A DNA stretch of 64,000 nt from Siphonodentalium dalli (GCA_032622095.1 CP136061.1:24740991-24804990), one strand, 5' to 3'; positions 33,829 to 45,440 are shown, numbered from the stretch's first letter. The notes: generated from the sequence alone by a model not told the origin. Made by a program: numbers and translations.

Positions 33829-34645
33829 CAACTTCTCATACACCGGTAGCAGCAGCCAACAAATAATTTGCAAAGTTTAAATTGTCAGGGTCGAACTCGC
33901 GCATTTTAACGAAATTGAAAATAGTTGTAATTGTATAGAGAAGTATGACATTAGTCACACGATTCAATCACTATTCTTGATAATGGCATAAATGTTAAAT
34001 TCACAAATGAACCATCATGCAACAGAACATCGGCCATCATCATTCAGTTATGTAATGTCCTGACCATATTTTGGCAAAAGAACCGTTCATGTTGAAAACA
34101 AAAAATAAAATTTCAATAAAATTACAAGACATCGGTGTAAACAGAGCATACATCAATCAAAAGAAATGTCATTCAATGTATATATATATAGGTAGATAGT
34201 ATATGGGATGGCGTGTATCAAACACTCCTGATAGATAGATCTATTTATTACATATCTATCAACGTAATTCGCATGATCGCACGACGTTCCAGGCGTGTGG
34301 TAATTCTCAGAATCGCACTAGTGCAATCTGTCGACGGAACTATTTCATTCAGTGTTGTTAGACTGGCTTTCGCCGTTACTATTTTTACTTTTTAAATTTT
34401 TCAGCGCAAGGGCGACAACCCACTTGTCGAAATCGCAGCGCGCTGATTGGGTTATATTTTTGGAAAATCTGGGAAGACCCAATTAACACCTTTGCGCGGG
34501 TCAAGATGGGCCAAGTTCACTCGCGGATAGAAGGGCTCCCTGTTTGATTGTTGCGTGAACCCTAAAATGCCGTTAAATTCACATTTTCTGTACCGGAGAT
34601 GTACGACTGTGAGTCAACTTACTATGATACGTAGATATGTAATAA
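33829..34645. other. Spacer without supported gene
   Basis: A short TATA run at ~34,180 and no matched repeats. ORFs are about 60 codons and featureless. Confidence 0.4.
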
Positions 34646-34814
34646 AAATAGAACCGCATGAGTATCTGAATTTTGACGAAATTATCGCACTCGATTTGTT
34701 GGCGGAACGCGATACCTCTCGCGCGGGACTGCGTCCCGCACTCGAGGTATCGCTCCGCCAACAAATCTCGTGCGATAATTTCGTCAAAATTCAGATACTC
34801 ATGCGGTTCTATTT
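34646..34814. repeat. 169-bp foldback (near-perfect hairpin)
   Basis: Arms of ~71 bp (AAATAGAACCGCATGAGTAT... and its complement ...ATACTCATGCGGTTCTATTT) differ at only a few positions around a ~25-bp centre, which itself contains GCGGGACTGCGTCCCGC. The outer edges are AT-rich. Compact palindromic MITE or recent inverted duplication. Confidence 0.9.
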
Positions 34815-34896
34815 ATTCATTTATTCATAGATTCGTCACTCGAGCCCGATGTCAAAACAATTGCATCAATACAATAAAATGTGATTATAAATATAG

Positions 34897-35547
34897 TAAG
34901 GCCAAAACAAAAAAAGGTTTTGGTTCTCAGGCCCCGCCGCATTGAATAAAAAGGGCCGCATTAGGCCTTTTTATTGCAATGCCTGATGTTATGACAAAAA
35001 AATTACGGGAAAAAAAATTTGAATTTTTTATTTTATTTTATTTTATCTATGTGTTGAATATTAGTGTGCATTGAGCTCTAACATATAATGTGTTAAAAAG
35101 TGACTTGCATGCTTACAACATGAAGTAGATGACTACAATTAAGAAAATGATTAGCTGATCCTCATGCTCTTCTTACAATTAGTCATTGTGAACAACTTAC
35201 ACTAATTGTAACTTTATACAATTGAAAGGCACAGGACTAAATTCAGGATCACATATTAGAATGGGGAGGTATCAGTTTTTAGACAACAATAACAGTAGTT
35301 AATGTCAGGGGCATTATATATTGTTAGGTAATCCCAGTCATACACTGGTAGTACAATGTCATTTTTATATAAGACTAAATGAGTTTATATGCATAACAGT
35401 TCCCTCTACCTTTCTGGTTATTACTAGACAGAGGAAGGTATCTTTGTCCATGCTTACTATGCGCAGAAAAAAATAAAACCCTCCCTCCCTCATTGATTTG
35501 AAAAAAAAATTGCCCGAGAACCAAAACACTTTTTTTTTTTGGCCTAA
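34897..35547. mobile_element. 651-bp TIR element
   Basis: Ends TAAGGCCAAAACAAAAAAAG-GTTTTGGTTCTCAGGC and the complement of GCCCGAGAACCAAAACACTT-TTTTTTTTTGGCCTAA form a ~35-bp imperfect TIR. The interior is AT-rich with no ORF. Target duplication not clear; superfamily unknown. Confidence 0.7.
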
Positions 35548-35639
35548 CATATAAATTTTAATTTTCAATGTTTGGTGATTCACACCGTTTGTGTATAATG
35601 AGTTGGATCATGCTGCAGACGACATTACATGTTTTGGGT

Positions 35640-35770
35640 TCATCGTTTCTCAAGATCAGTTAAAGTTATATTGGACGGCCATATTATTAAAGGTCTGTTG
35701 GGTTAAACATTTCTCAAGATCAGTTAAATTTATATTGGTCGGCCATATTATTAAAGGTCTGTTTATTGTC
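35640..35770 (+). repeat. ~60-bp direct duplication
   Basis: 'ttctcaagatcagttaaagt' and 'ggccatattattaaaggtct' occur twice in tandem (35,648-35,700 and 35,710-35,762). Confidence 0.75.
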
Positions 35771-35776
35771 GTTTAA

Positions 35777-35989
35777 CCCATCCATGACTGGGGCTTTCTG
35801 ATGCATTCGCTTATATATGCGAGTGTCGCATGTTGAAGAGAATGCAATGGCCTACCAATATTTACCTTAAGATTGTAAGCCAGTGCATTCTCTTATATGC
35901 GATGCTCCATAAGGGAGACTCGCATATAAGAGATTGCACAGGCTCAGGATCGTTAACGCTGCATCAACGCAGCTCCCGCCACGAAAGGG
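35777..35989. mobile_element. TTAA-flanked MITE, degenerate short relative
   Basis: TTAA-CCCATCC left and CGAAAGGG-TTAA right (35,990-35,993) bound hairpins of the 'gcattctcttatatgcga' type seen in the 385-bp MITE. At 213 bp it is shorter and more diverged. Confidence 0.65.
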
Positions 35990-36248
35990 TTAAGAGCACA
36001 TCCGAGATCTGGGACCAAAACTATATTATAGCACATTGCTCCTCGTAATTGGAATCGTTAAACTGTTGGGGTATTTGTCAAAAACAATAGAAAATTAACC
36101 ATTCTTTTACAGAACTCAGTCTTTGTCCGTGACATTTGCGAACAGATAACTGATCTGTCCGGTCAATACAGTTGAACAAAGTAGTTATTCAGTCCACGTA
36201 CATGTTGTAATCTTTTTGTTTTATTTTTGTATTGGAATAATCAAACAT

Positions 36249-36345
36249 CAATGAAGGAATGTAAATATAAACAGAGGTACACATTATTATACATCAATGA
36301 AGGAATGTAAATATAAACAGAGGTACACATTATTATATATCAAGT
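36249..36345 (+). repeat. Tandem duplication of ~48 bp
   Basis: Two copies of 'atcaatgaaggaatgtaaat' plus 'ataaacagaggtacacatta'. Flanking 35,994-36,248 and 36,346-36,735 show no supported feature. Confidence 0.8.
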
Positions 36346-36744
36346 GGCATTCTTCCATTTCGCTCACAACTCGCTCACTTCATTTACACGTCTTTGTATA
36401 TATGTTTATTCTCTCCTCCAATATACATGGTACAGAGACCGATTACAATAACAATACCTATCCCCTGTCACGTGCGGATAACAATTTATATTAAATGGTG
36501 ATGCATATTTACTTAAAATGTACGTTAGTTTTAGACGATTCGTTGCACGTACTTCATAAAATTTGCATGTGTGTGCGTTATCAGGACGTGACAGGGGATT
36601 TGACAAAAAAGCATAAGGAGTGTAAGTGTATCGGTTTTGACAGGTTTCAGGCTGCCTCTCCACATGCACTCACAGGGACTGACATGTAAATTGGGATAAA
36701 TCGAATATATGTTAATTTTTATATCTCATATATATTTTGAAGAC

Positions 36745-36759
36745 CTCTGTCTGTATGTT

Positions 36760-36791
<32 letters not shown>

Positions 36792-37115
36792 ATTAATACA
36801 AATCTACGATTCTCGACCGATCGGGACGAAACTTGGTACGTGTGTGTAGTTTGACCAGGCGGTGAACGTTGTCGTATTGGCGAGCCCGTGCGGCGCCCGC
36901 TTCGCGCATGCGCAGATATATCTCGAAAACGGGTGGAGCTATCGACTTGAAATTTGGTATGTGAATGTATCTTGCCCCGGATACTAATTTTATCCGGTCG
37001 CCGAGCCCGTGCGACGCCAGCTTCGCGCATGCGCAGACCAGATCTCGGAAACGGGTGGAGCTATTGACTTGAAATTTGGTTTTTGAATAGCCCGGACGAA
37101 GTCGGGTCACCTTCT
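36745..37115 (+). repeat. Dispersed repeat with (TGTC)n head and two ~130-bp units
   Basis: A tgtctgtctgtc run is followed by 'gaccgatcgggacgaaactt', then two units of 'cttcgcgcatgcgcaga..', 'cgggtggagctat' and 'gacttgaaatttggt'. Same general style as the repeats at 1.9, 10.2 and 45.6 kb. No gene. Confidence 0.55.
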
Positions 37116-37119
37116 AGTA

Positions 37120-37636
37120 GTATATATAATTCAGATTTTAAAACCTTGAACTTTGTTCCTGCGTACGGCGTAGCGGTACGACATTTAACCATATACGGCA
37201 TTATGATATTGGCGGGGGGTATCATATTTCCGGGTATAATAACTAAGTGAGTTTTCGAACTGGTGAAGAGATAAATTCCAGGATACTAAAGATGATTGAT
37301 GTTGATTCGTGGGTAAAACCTTTTCTAAAAGGAACCAGTTTTTCAAAAATTCTTCTTGTTTCGATTGGCATCGTGCGGTATACTTCTCACATTGGTATCT
37401 ATAATTCAACCCTTTGAGGAAAACATTTAGAGATAAGTTAATTGGCTTGAATTTAGTCCTATATATGTATTGTTTAATTAGGATCCATAGCATGTTCGTT
37501 GTAAAGTTCGGATCCATTGGTGACGAGCCGAGAATCATTGTCATTTGGGGACAGAGATCCATGTTGTTAATTTTACCCCAATCGCTGTTGTAATCTGATA
37601 TGTCTATTTTATAATTTATTTCGATGAAGTCTGGGA
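37120..37636. other. Spacer
   Basis: A 163-codon minus-strand frame ends in the neighbouring MITE and shows no recognisable domain; not called. Confidence 0.35.
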
Positions 37637-37640
37637 TTAA

Positions 37641-38030
37641 CCCTTTACCCAACAGAAGGGACCTGTGCCAATGCATTCTCTTATATGCGAGTCGACCATA
37701 GGTCGCCTCGCATATATAAGAGAATGCATTGGCTTAACACATTAAAAATTATAAAATTGTTAAAGAATGTAAGAAAAAATGGTAAAAAGTGTTAAAAAAA
37801 GATTTTTTTTAGGCCAATGCATTCTCTTATATATGCGAGGCGACCTATGGTCGACTCGCATATATAAGAGAATGCATTGGCACAGGGCATAACTGTAACT
37901 ATCACAATGTGGTCAAGGAGCCGGTTACAATGATATCCATATGTGTATGGTTCTATTGAGACAGACCGAAGATATTTTAGGCTGTTGAAGCTTTATTTGG
38001 CCGGTTTTGGCCGTTTTGTTGGGTAAAGGG
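37641..38030. mobile_element. TTAA-flanked MITE, piggyBac-like, full-length copy 3
   Basis: 390 bp, CCCTTTACCCAACA to TGTTGGGTAAAGGG with TTAA on both sides (37,637-37,640 and 38,031-38,034). It is in the opposite orientation to the 2,039 copy, with the same paired hairpins. The termini form a perfect 14-bp TIR. Confidence 0.9.
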
Positions 38031-38067
38031 TTAAGCATGCAATAAAACTGCCAACAATATCTATATA

Positions 38068-41000
38068 GTCCAGGAGATATTGGTCAACCTCTGCACCCCC
38101 CCAGGACTTAACTTCACCCCACTAATTTTCTTCCTTAAGGTCTCCTCTAATTTTTTTCACTTGTTAACAAGAAAAGAAAGTGGCCGCAGAGACTCCAGAC
38201 AAGATGGCGTCCATCATGGCGGCCATTGTTTTTAAATGCACCAGGTCTCTTTGATCGCCATTATAGTAAAGATGATAGCACATGCGGTCTTGTTTTCCGC
38301 TCGATTCGTTATGCTAATATACAACCCTTACAAATTAGCCAAAAATCCGACACCAGAATCCAATATGGCGGCCAAGATGGCCGCCGAAATGTGAAAATAT
38401 GCTATTTTTCTGACATGTTACCACCTTTCGTTTGTCTCTGTGGGAAAATGTTAGAATGTTTGCGTCATGTTATAGATTTATCATATAGAGGAGTCATTGG
38501 CGAACACATGGGGACCATAATATGCATTCATTGCGGGATATTTTTGTCCGATATCACGTTTTCCCAAATGCCGGTATCATAGGTCAAAGCTTAATCTCCG
38601 TTAATAACGCGATGTTATGTTTCGAATCAATGAATGTTATTGCTATTATAACAACACCCATGCATATATATTTGCAGGAGATACTCGAGCTAGGATTCCT
38701 CTTATACCTGAGTTGAGGAATATTTACCCAAATCCAAGATGGCGGCCAAAATGGCCACCAGAAATAAAAAATCGCCGAAAATCGCTGATTTTAACATCAG
38801 TGAGCATTATTGTCATGACAACTCCACACCTGCTTACTATTGTAAGTTGGGAACACTTAGGCGAAGAACTTTCCTTGTACCATATCCAAATAAAAGTCCA
38901 CCAAATCCAAAATGGCGCCCACAATGGCGGACAGATTTTGAAAAATCACCGAAATTCCCTCTTATTCACATCATTGGGCATTATTGTCGAGACAACTCCA
39001 TCCATGCGTACAGTTGAGTTGGAAATACTGAGGTGAAGTAATTACCTTACATCTCATGCAAGAAATGGTTTTCCAAATCGAAGATGGCGGCCAAAATGGC
39101 GACCGAAATTTGAAAACACGCCTACATTCCTTTACTTTCTTAGGATGGGCGTTATTGTTTCGCGATTTCTACCCACCATTACATGTTGATATGTATGAAT
39201 TATTCATTAGGGTTTGGTAAGTGATACTCACAGTCAATATGGCGGCCAAACTGGCGGGCACAAATTGAAAAGAAGCCGATATTATCACATACTAATTTCA
39301 ACTTTTTGTCATAATAATGATTTGTATAAACGAAACGGTACATAATATAAGCCATATATTAGTTCCAATGCAAGTCGTAGCCTTTTGGAAGGATGAAAAC
39401 CCACAATCGCAATGTGGTATTTCAAAATCCATTCTCCACTAAGGGCTCACACTGGCCGTAACCGTATATAGGTGCGCCGAATTAGTCATATTATGACTTC
39501 CAAGAATCAAAACAACAGTACCTGAGCTTATTCTGAATGGCCACATTCAGCATTATCTAGAATCGTTTCCGTCTCTTCGTCAGATTAATCTATCTCACTC
39601 ACAACAACAGTTCACTACTCTTCTTTGTAGGAGTGTGCAACTAATAGGAATGTTTCAAACAATACATATGCCGGTGTCCAGCTCACGTGTTGGTTTCGAA
39701 AGCTTGGAATTCTTAGCGAGCTTCATTCGTGGTATAGCTTATGGTATAATTCAGATGCTATATGTGGGGTATATGCGTCATCTTGTGCAGTACACTATAA
39801 AGGTATTCGGTCGATGCGTATACTAGCTTTCAGAAGGACCTATCTATCTGCGTATTGTCAGCTTTGGTGACCTAATGGGGATAACAACGTGTACACCTGG
39901 TGATCTTCCCAAACAGCCACTTCTCAATATATGGTTCATCAATTCACATACTCATCTAATGCACTGACGTACCCGGACAACTTCTGTATATGGCTTCGAA
40001 TGTTGAAAGCCCGACATTTGACGGTTGCATTTCTGCTAAGGCGTAGAAGACCATAATGCATAATATACCCAAACTCCTTGAACTTGATCATAAGAACAAG
40101 CTTGTTGGCGTCCAGCAATCGTCTCACCGAACAGATCCAAGCAGATGATAACAATACACACGGTGCTAGTTTGTGGGTATGTGTCATGATAGTGGAAATG
40201 AAATTGGACCATGACTGCACCGCCCCTTATTTTGTTATGTTTTAGATTCAGACAGGATCTCATATGTGGCTTTGCTTTCCTTGTATGCTAAGATTGTATG
40301 TTCCCATCCGTTTGGAAGCCGTTCTTAAACAACTGGACCAGGAGTATGCCATTGGCTACTGCTGTATACCAAGACTGGGGTGTAGTCTTAAAGGCGATAC
40401 CTTTGATAGTTGGTTGATATGTCATACTCACGCTGGGTGGTATGGTTCAAGAAAATACAAATGCCATCAACAAAAGGGTGAAATGTTCAACGCGAAGAAC
40501 ATCCAGATGAATGTTACGTTGATGAGCTCTTGCATTCAGTTCAACAAACGTTGGTACACCAAGCAATTTCTTGGTAACATCACCAATGCGACCATTTTCC
40601 TGCATGAGACATTAACTCCTATATTCTAAAGTTATATATAAAGCTATATGAGCATAAAGGTCGCGTTCCCCAACGGCCACAGCCATTGCCATCGAGACTG
40701 TAAATTTGTTCTTTAAATACATAGTGAAATAAATGCACCACAGTTCCTGACATTTTCTTGAATAATACCACCCACATACTGACACTAACCCCGAGAGAGG
40801 ATAACAAACAACGCATACATTCATGCTATAAAGACATTATCCTTTAGTCCATCCGACTGGTTTGAGGGAGGCTAGCATATTATTATCCAGACAAAAGTGT
40901 ACGTAGTTGAATCAGAAAGGCGTCGAACCGGATGTGGAAATACAATCTTACCACACCAAATAAAACCGACACGCATGAAATTCGATATCTTAAACATGCA

Positions 41001-42929
41001 CCAGGTGTAGGGGTGGTGTATACATTGGCCCATTTCATTCCCACTATCATGGCGCATGTCCACAAACTAGCACCGCGAGCATTGTTCTTCTCTGCTGGGA
41101 GATATTCGACGAGACAACTGCGGGGCGTCACACAATTTTCTTCGGATAATGGTCAAGAAGTGTGGGTAGTCTGTACACTAGGGTCTTCTCCTTATCAGAT
41201 AGACATCTGTCCAAGGGAATGAGACAGCTAGCAACCTTCGAAACACTGTCGAAGTTGTCCACATATGCCAATGCGTTCGCTGAGTTTGTGAGTTGAAGAA
41301 CCATCTATTGAGAAGTGACTAGCTAACTGGTTCGCCAGGTGTACATGTCGTTATCCCTGGGGTATGAGACACATACATAGAGATGACATTCTGTAAGCTA
41401 GACACCGGAAAATGAATTGTTTGAAACGTTATGATTAGAGGGACCATACTACCAGGAAGTGGTGAATACTTTGTCGGTGTGTGCGACCTAGATTTATCAG
41501 ACAAAGAAATGGAAGCTGGTCCAGGTAATTATGGACGTGACGTGGCAAATCAGAATCTGTTATCAGGTAATTGTTCTGATATAACTATTCGGCGCACCTA
41601 CGCTTACGGCCATTATCGGTGCTAAGTGGAGACTGGATTTCGAAATGCCACATCGCGATATTAATTGTGGTGTTTCATCTTTCCAGAAGGATAAGAGCTA
41701 TGTTATGCGTTTTGATACCTTTAAGTTGAACTAGTAGATGGTTTATGTTGGCTGTGAGTATCAATTGCCAAACCCTAATGAATACTTCATGTCACTCTTC
41801 CATATCAACATGTAATGGTGGATAGAAATCGCGAAACAATAACGCCCATCGTAATAAAGTAAAGGAATGTAGACTTGTTTTCAAATTTCGGACGTCATTT
41901 TGGCCGCCATCTTCGATTTGGAAAACCATTTCTTGCATGAGATGTAATGTAATTACTTCACCTCAGTATGTCCAACTCAATTGTAAGCATGGGTGGAGTT
42001 GTCTCGACAATAATGCCCAATGATGTGAATATGAGGGAATTTCGGTGATTATTCAAAATCTGTCCGCCATTGTGGGCGCCATTTTGGATTTGGGGGACTT
42101 TTATTTGGATATGGTACAAGGAAAGTTCTTCGCCTAGGTGTTCCCAACTTACAATAGTAAGCAATAATGCTCACTGATGTTAAAATCAGCGAGTTTCGGC
42201 GATTTTTTATTTCTGGTGGCCATTTTGGCCGCCATCTTGGATTTGGGTAAATATTCCTCAACTCAGGTATAAGAGGAATCCTAGCTCGAGTATCTCCTGC
42301 AAATATATATGCATGGGTGTTGTTATAATAGCAATAACATGCATTGATTCGAAACATAACATCGCGTTATTAACGGAGATTAGGCTTTGACCTATGATAC
42401 CGGCATTTGGGAAAACGTGATATCGGACAAAAATATCCCGCAATGAATGCATATTATGGTCCCCATGTGTTCGCCAATGACTCCTCTATATGATAAATCT
42501 ATAACATGACGCAAACATTCAAACATTTTCCCACAGAGACAAACGAAATGTGGTAGCATGTCAGAAAAATAGCATATTTTCACATTTCGGCGGCCATATT
42601 GGCCGCCATATTGGCCGCCATATTGGATTCTGGTGTCGGATTTTTGGCTAATTTGTAAGGGTTGCATATTAGCATAACGAATCGAGCGGAAAACAAGACC
42701 GCATGCGCTATCATCTTTACTATAATGGCGATCAAAGAGACCTGGTGCATTTAAAAAAAATGGCCGCCATGATGGGCGCCATCTTGTCTGGAGTCTCTGC
42801 GGCCACTTTTTTTTCTTGTTAACAAGTGAAAAAATTTAGAGGAGACCTTAAGGAAGAAAATTAGTGGGGTGAAGTTAAGTCCTGGGGGGGGGGGGGGGGG
42901 GTGCAGAGGTTGACCAATATCTCCTGGAC
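38068..42929. mobile_element. 4.86-kb near-complete palindrome with decayed coding arms
   Basis: The left end GTCCAGGAGATATTGGTCAA is mirrored by the right end ...ATATCTCCTGGAC, each next to TA. The two ~2.4-kb arms are reverse complements along their whole length, meeting near 40,620. Outer ~1.1 kb is almost identical (including 'aagatggcggccaaaatggc' units every ~165 bp), and the inner part is ~65-75% by eye. Inner arms still show parallel translations: HGASLWVCVMIVEMK (plus strand, ~40,160-40,205) and RGASLWTCAMIVGMK (minus strand, ~41,035-41,080). The ancestor therefore had a protein-coding centre. I do not recognise the protein. Confidence 0.85.
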
Positions 42930-43895
42930 TAATAAGTCTGCGCAACTTTCGGCTTCTGTTATCTGTCATTATACTTCTATTTGGATTTGTAAATACATCG
43001 CCATCACGACATGTCGAAATATTTTAAACATTGATTTTCTCGATCATGGTGATACAAATATTTTTGCTTAAAAACTCAATTTCCTGGTCGCCATTTTTTC
43101 CCGGAAGTTGTATCTATAGTGTGGTATCAATACAAGAGGCATGTGGTCATTATCACCGTCTTGTAATATACAGGCATAGACGTGTTATAGTACTGGCCGC
43201 TGCATGACGCCACTGGTCTCCTTGTTCTCCTGTGTTATACATTCTTCCAAATGCAGTTGACTTTATTATGGATGACAGCTATTTAATTTGTCCTGATTCG
43301 CTTCAGATGTTTTGGCCTAATATTAGTTACATTCTGCAGTAATAATGATCTGTATACAATGTTCTTGAACAGTTGTATTCCTGTCGTTGATTGAATTGAA
43401 TTGAATACATTTTATTATAGTGACCTGTGTATAAATAGAATACATATGCGTGCAAATGTTATGTTACATGTCCAATACACCCCGCCGTTAAGGCCTATAA
43501 ATCACTTTAAGTCCAATATTTACATTAAATTACATTGTGTGGTGTCGAAACTATGGATTATCTCCTCCCCAATGCTTTATGTACAAATTTATATGTCTGA
43601 CGTGGAAAGTTAGTCATTAGATAACCAGCCATGAAACTAAGAGTATTTACACCATTTATCCAGTGGGGGAGGGGGGGGGTCTGCCATTTTTTTCCAAACA
43701 CTATGCGGGGGTGGGTGGGTGGTTCAGCAGCCCGGCTTACACAGATAAATGAAAACATAACACAATAATAGAAATAGATTCTTCAAATAGATGTAAACTC
43801 TTCACTGAACTCTTCAAATAAAAATATAGACTATTCAAAAAACCATAATAAAATAAAAAGGTGTTAATAAAGATGTTAAAACAAACTTTGACCGA
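42930..43895. other. Spacer
   Basis: AT-rich with short homopolymers. No exon, no matched repeat. Confidence 0.4.
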
Positions 43896-43899
43896 TTTC

Positions 43900-44370
43900 A
43901 AAGATATTCGGCATATGGGTCTAGGATCACCTCTAGATGGGAGCTGTCAAATTTGAGTGATTTTTTATGAAATATATGGCTGCTGGCAGCCATCTTGGAT
44001 TTTACTCTTTGCATCACTAAATCCTTTAACACCCTGCAGAGCTTATCCCTCATCCGATCATCACCAGCCTTCATATTGATCTTCGGTGTGACCTCCCGAT
44101 GGGTGCCTAACATTTTTTCCCGAATTTTGTCCACAAAAAAAAAATGGCTGCCAGCGGCCATCTTGGATTTTACTCTTTGTATGACCAAATCCTTTAGCAC
44201 ACCTTTCAGGTCACATTTCTCATCCAATCATCACCAAACTTCATATGGATCTTCGAAGTGACCTCTGGATGGGAGCCTCCATTTCCCCCAAAAATTAGTT
44301 TAAAACAAACATGGCCACCAGCAGCCATCTTGGATTTCAAATGTCACTCCATCAGCATACCCTACAGCCC
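43900..44370 (-). repeat. ~160-bp family, three diverged units
   Basis: 'ggcagccatcttggatttta', 'ttgcatcactaaatccttta' and 'catccgatcatcaccagcct' link it to arrays 1 and 2. Closest to the divergent last unit at 1,190-1,370 ('cctcatccgatcatcaccaa'). Confidence 0.75.
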
Positions 44371-44704
44371 ACATTTATTGGAGAATTGTTTTGAAACTTT
44401 TCAGTCTTGTTGATAAATAAAAAGTAGGAATGCTTCTGTAATCATGATACGGAACATTGATCGGATAAGATCAGGAAAACTGAGTAAAATAGTCATTTGA
44501 AGCAGTTTGGACAAAATAAAAATTAGGGGGTGGAGGGTACAAAGAGGGCGGAAAAAATTTAAATGCGCCTAGTGTCCGGAATTTTTTTTCTGACCCCCCC
44601 CCCCCCGATTTATCCAGAAATTAATCTTTGCGGAGAAGACAACTCTGATGTCATGGTACGCTACACATGAAAAAATGAAATGTAGTTCACCCTCAACAAT
44701 GTTC

Positions 44705-44772
44705 CTATCGCAAAACACACATAACACACATAACACACAAAACACACAAAACACACATAACACACATAACCG
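44705..44772. repeat. ACACATA/ACACAAA microsatellite
   Basis: About nine 7-8-bp units of AACACACAT/AACACACAA just downstream of the lectin stop codon. The cysteine/valine/leucine-rich minus-strand ORF across it is an artefact. Confidence 0.85.
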
Positions 44773-44803
44773 TTCATCAAAATCCTCTATCAACTAAATG
44801 TCA

Positions 44804-45030
44804 CTAAATATTAAATTCACAAATGAACCCTGCTGTTTTAAAACAACCTGCATCGTCGAATGACAGAGGACACCAATAGGGGGCGGCTATCACCAAACAG
44901 TCCTGCCCCCCAGATGGCTGACCCCCACACCAGTCAAGGTACGGAAGATCATCTCCGTCTAATGTCACCCACCTCCCTTCTGTGTCGACGTCTTGGCCAT
45001 TAATAAAGAAGAAGACATCCGGGTTTTCAG
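44804..45030 (-). CDS. C-type lectin-like protein, last exon
   Basis: Second half of a C-type lectin-like domain, 75 codons to a TAG. On the minus strand the acceptor CGTTTCAG lies at 45,031-45,038 and the exon starts in phase 1. It reads 'PDVFFFINGQDVD', then 'EGRWVTLDGDDLPYLDW' (matching the conserved W-x-DG-x-Y-x-W pattern), then 'GGQPSGGQDC' and finally 'GCFKTAGFICEFNI'. The C-terminal GFICE and the Cys residues fit the family's disulphides. The sugar-specificity triplet is QPS rather than EPN or QPD, so carbohydrate binding is uncertain. Together with the 47.1-kb exon it makes one complete domain that ends at the protein's C-terminus, as in small secreted invertebrate lectins. Confidence 0.9.
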
Positions 45031-45103
45031 CTGAAACGAAAGAGAAGTGATGCGTCCGTTTTGAATGTGAATATGTTAATAGAGCGGTTTGGTAAATTCT
45101 GTG

Positions 45104-45440
45104 TTATGGTTAGGGCTAGGGTCAGGGTTAGGGCTAGGGTCAGGTTTAGGGTTACGGTTATGGTCAGGGTTATGGCTAAGGTTAGTATTAGGGTCTGGGT
45201 TAGGATTAGGGTTATGGCTAGGGTCTGGGTCAGGGTTGGGGCTAGAGTTAGGGTTATGATCAGGGTTAGGGTTAGGGCAAGGATTATGGTTATGGCTAGT
45301 GTTAGGGTTTCGGTTAGGGTCAGGGCTAAGGTTAGGGTTATCCCGGTTATGGTTAGGGCTAGGTTTATGGTTAGGGTCAGGACTAGGGTTAGGGTCAGAG
45401 CTAGGGTTAGGGTTAAGGTTAGAGTTAGGGTTAGTGTATT
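45104..45440 (+). repeat. Degenerate telomere-like (TTAGGG)n tract
   Basis: About 55 hexamers of GGTTAGGG mixed with GGCTAGGG, GGTCAGGG, GGTTATGG and GGGTCTGGG. Only short exact TTAGGGTTAGGG runs remain. Interstitial and located in the lectin intron. The 137-codon Arg/Val-rich frame across it is an artefact. Confidence 0.9.

Noticed and set aside
37185-37676. 163-codon minus-strand ORF starting in a MITE
   Set aside because: Its N-terminus is MITE sequence and the rest shows no recognisable domain. It could be a decayed exon but there is no supporting evidence.
44569-44793. Cys/Val/Leu-rich 74-codon minus-strand ORF
   Set aside because: Arises from the ACACATA microsatellite and a C-homopolymer just past the lectin stop codon.
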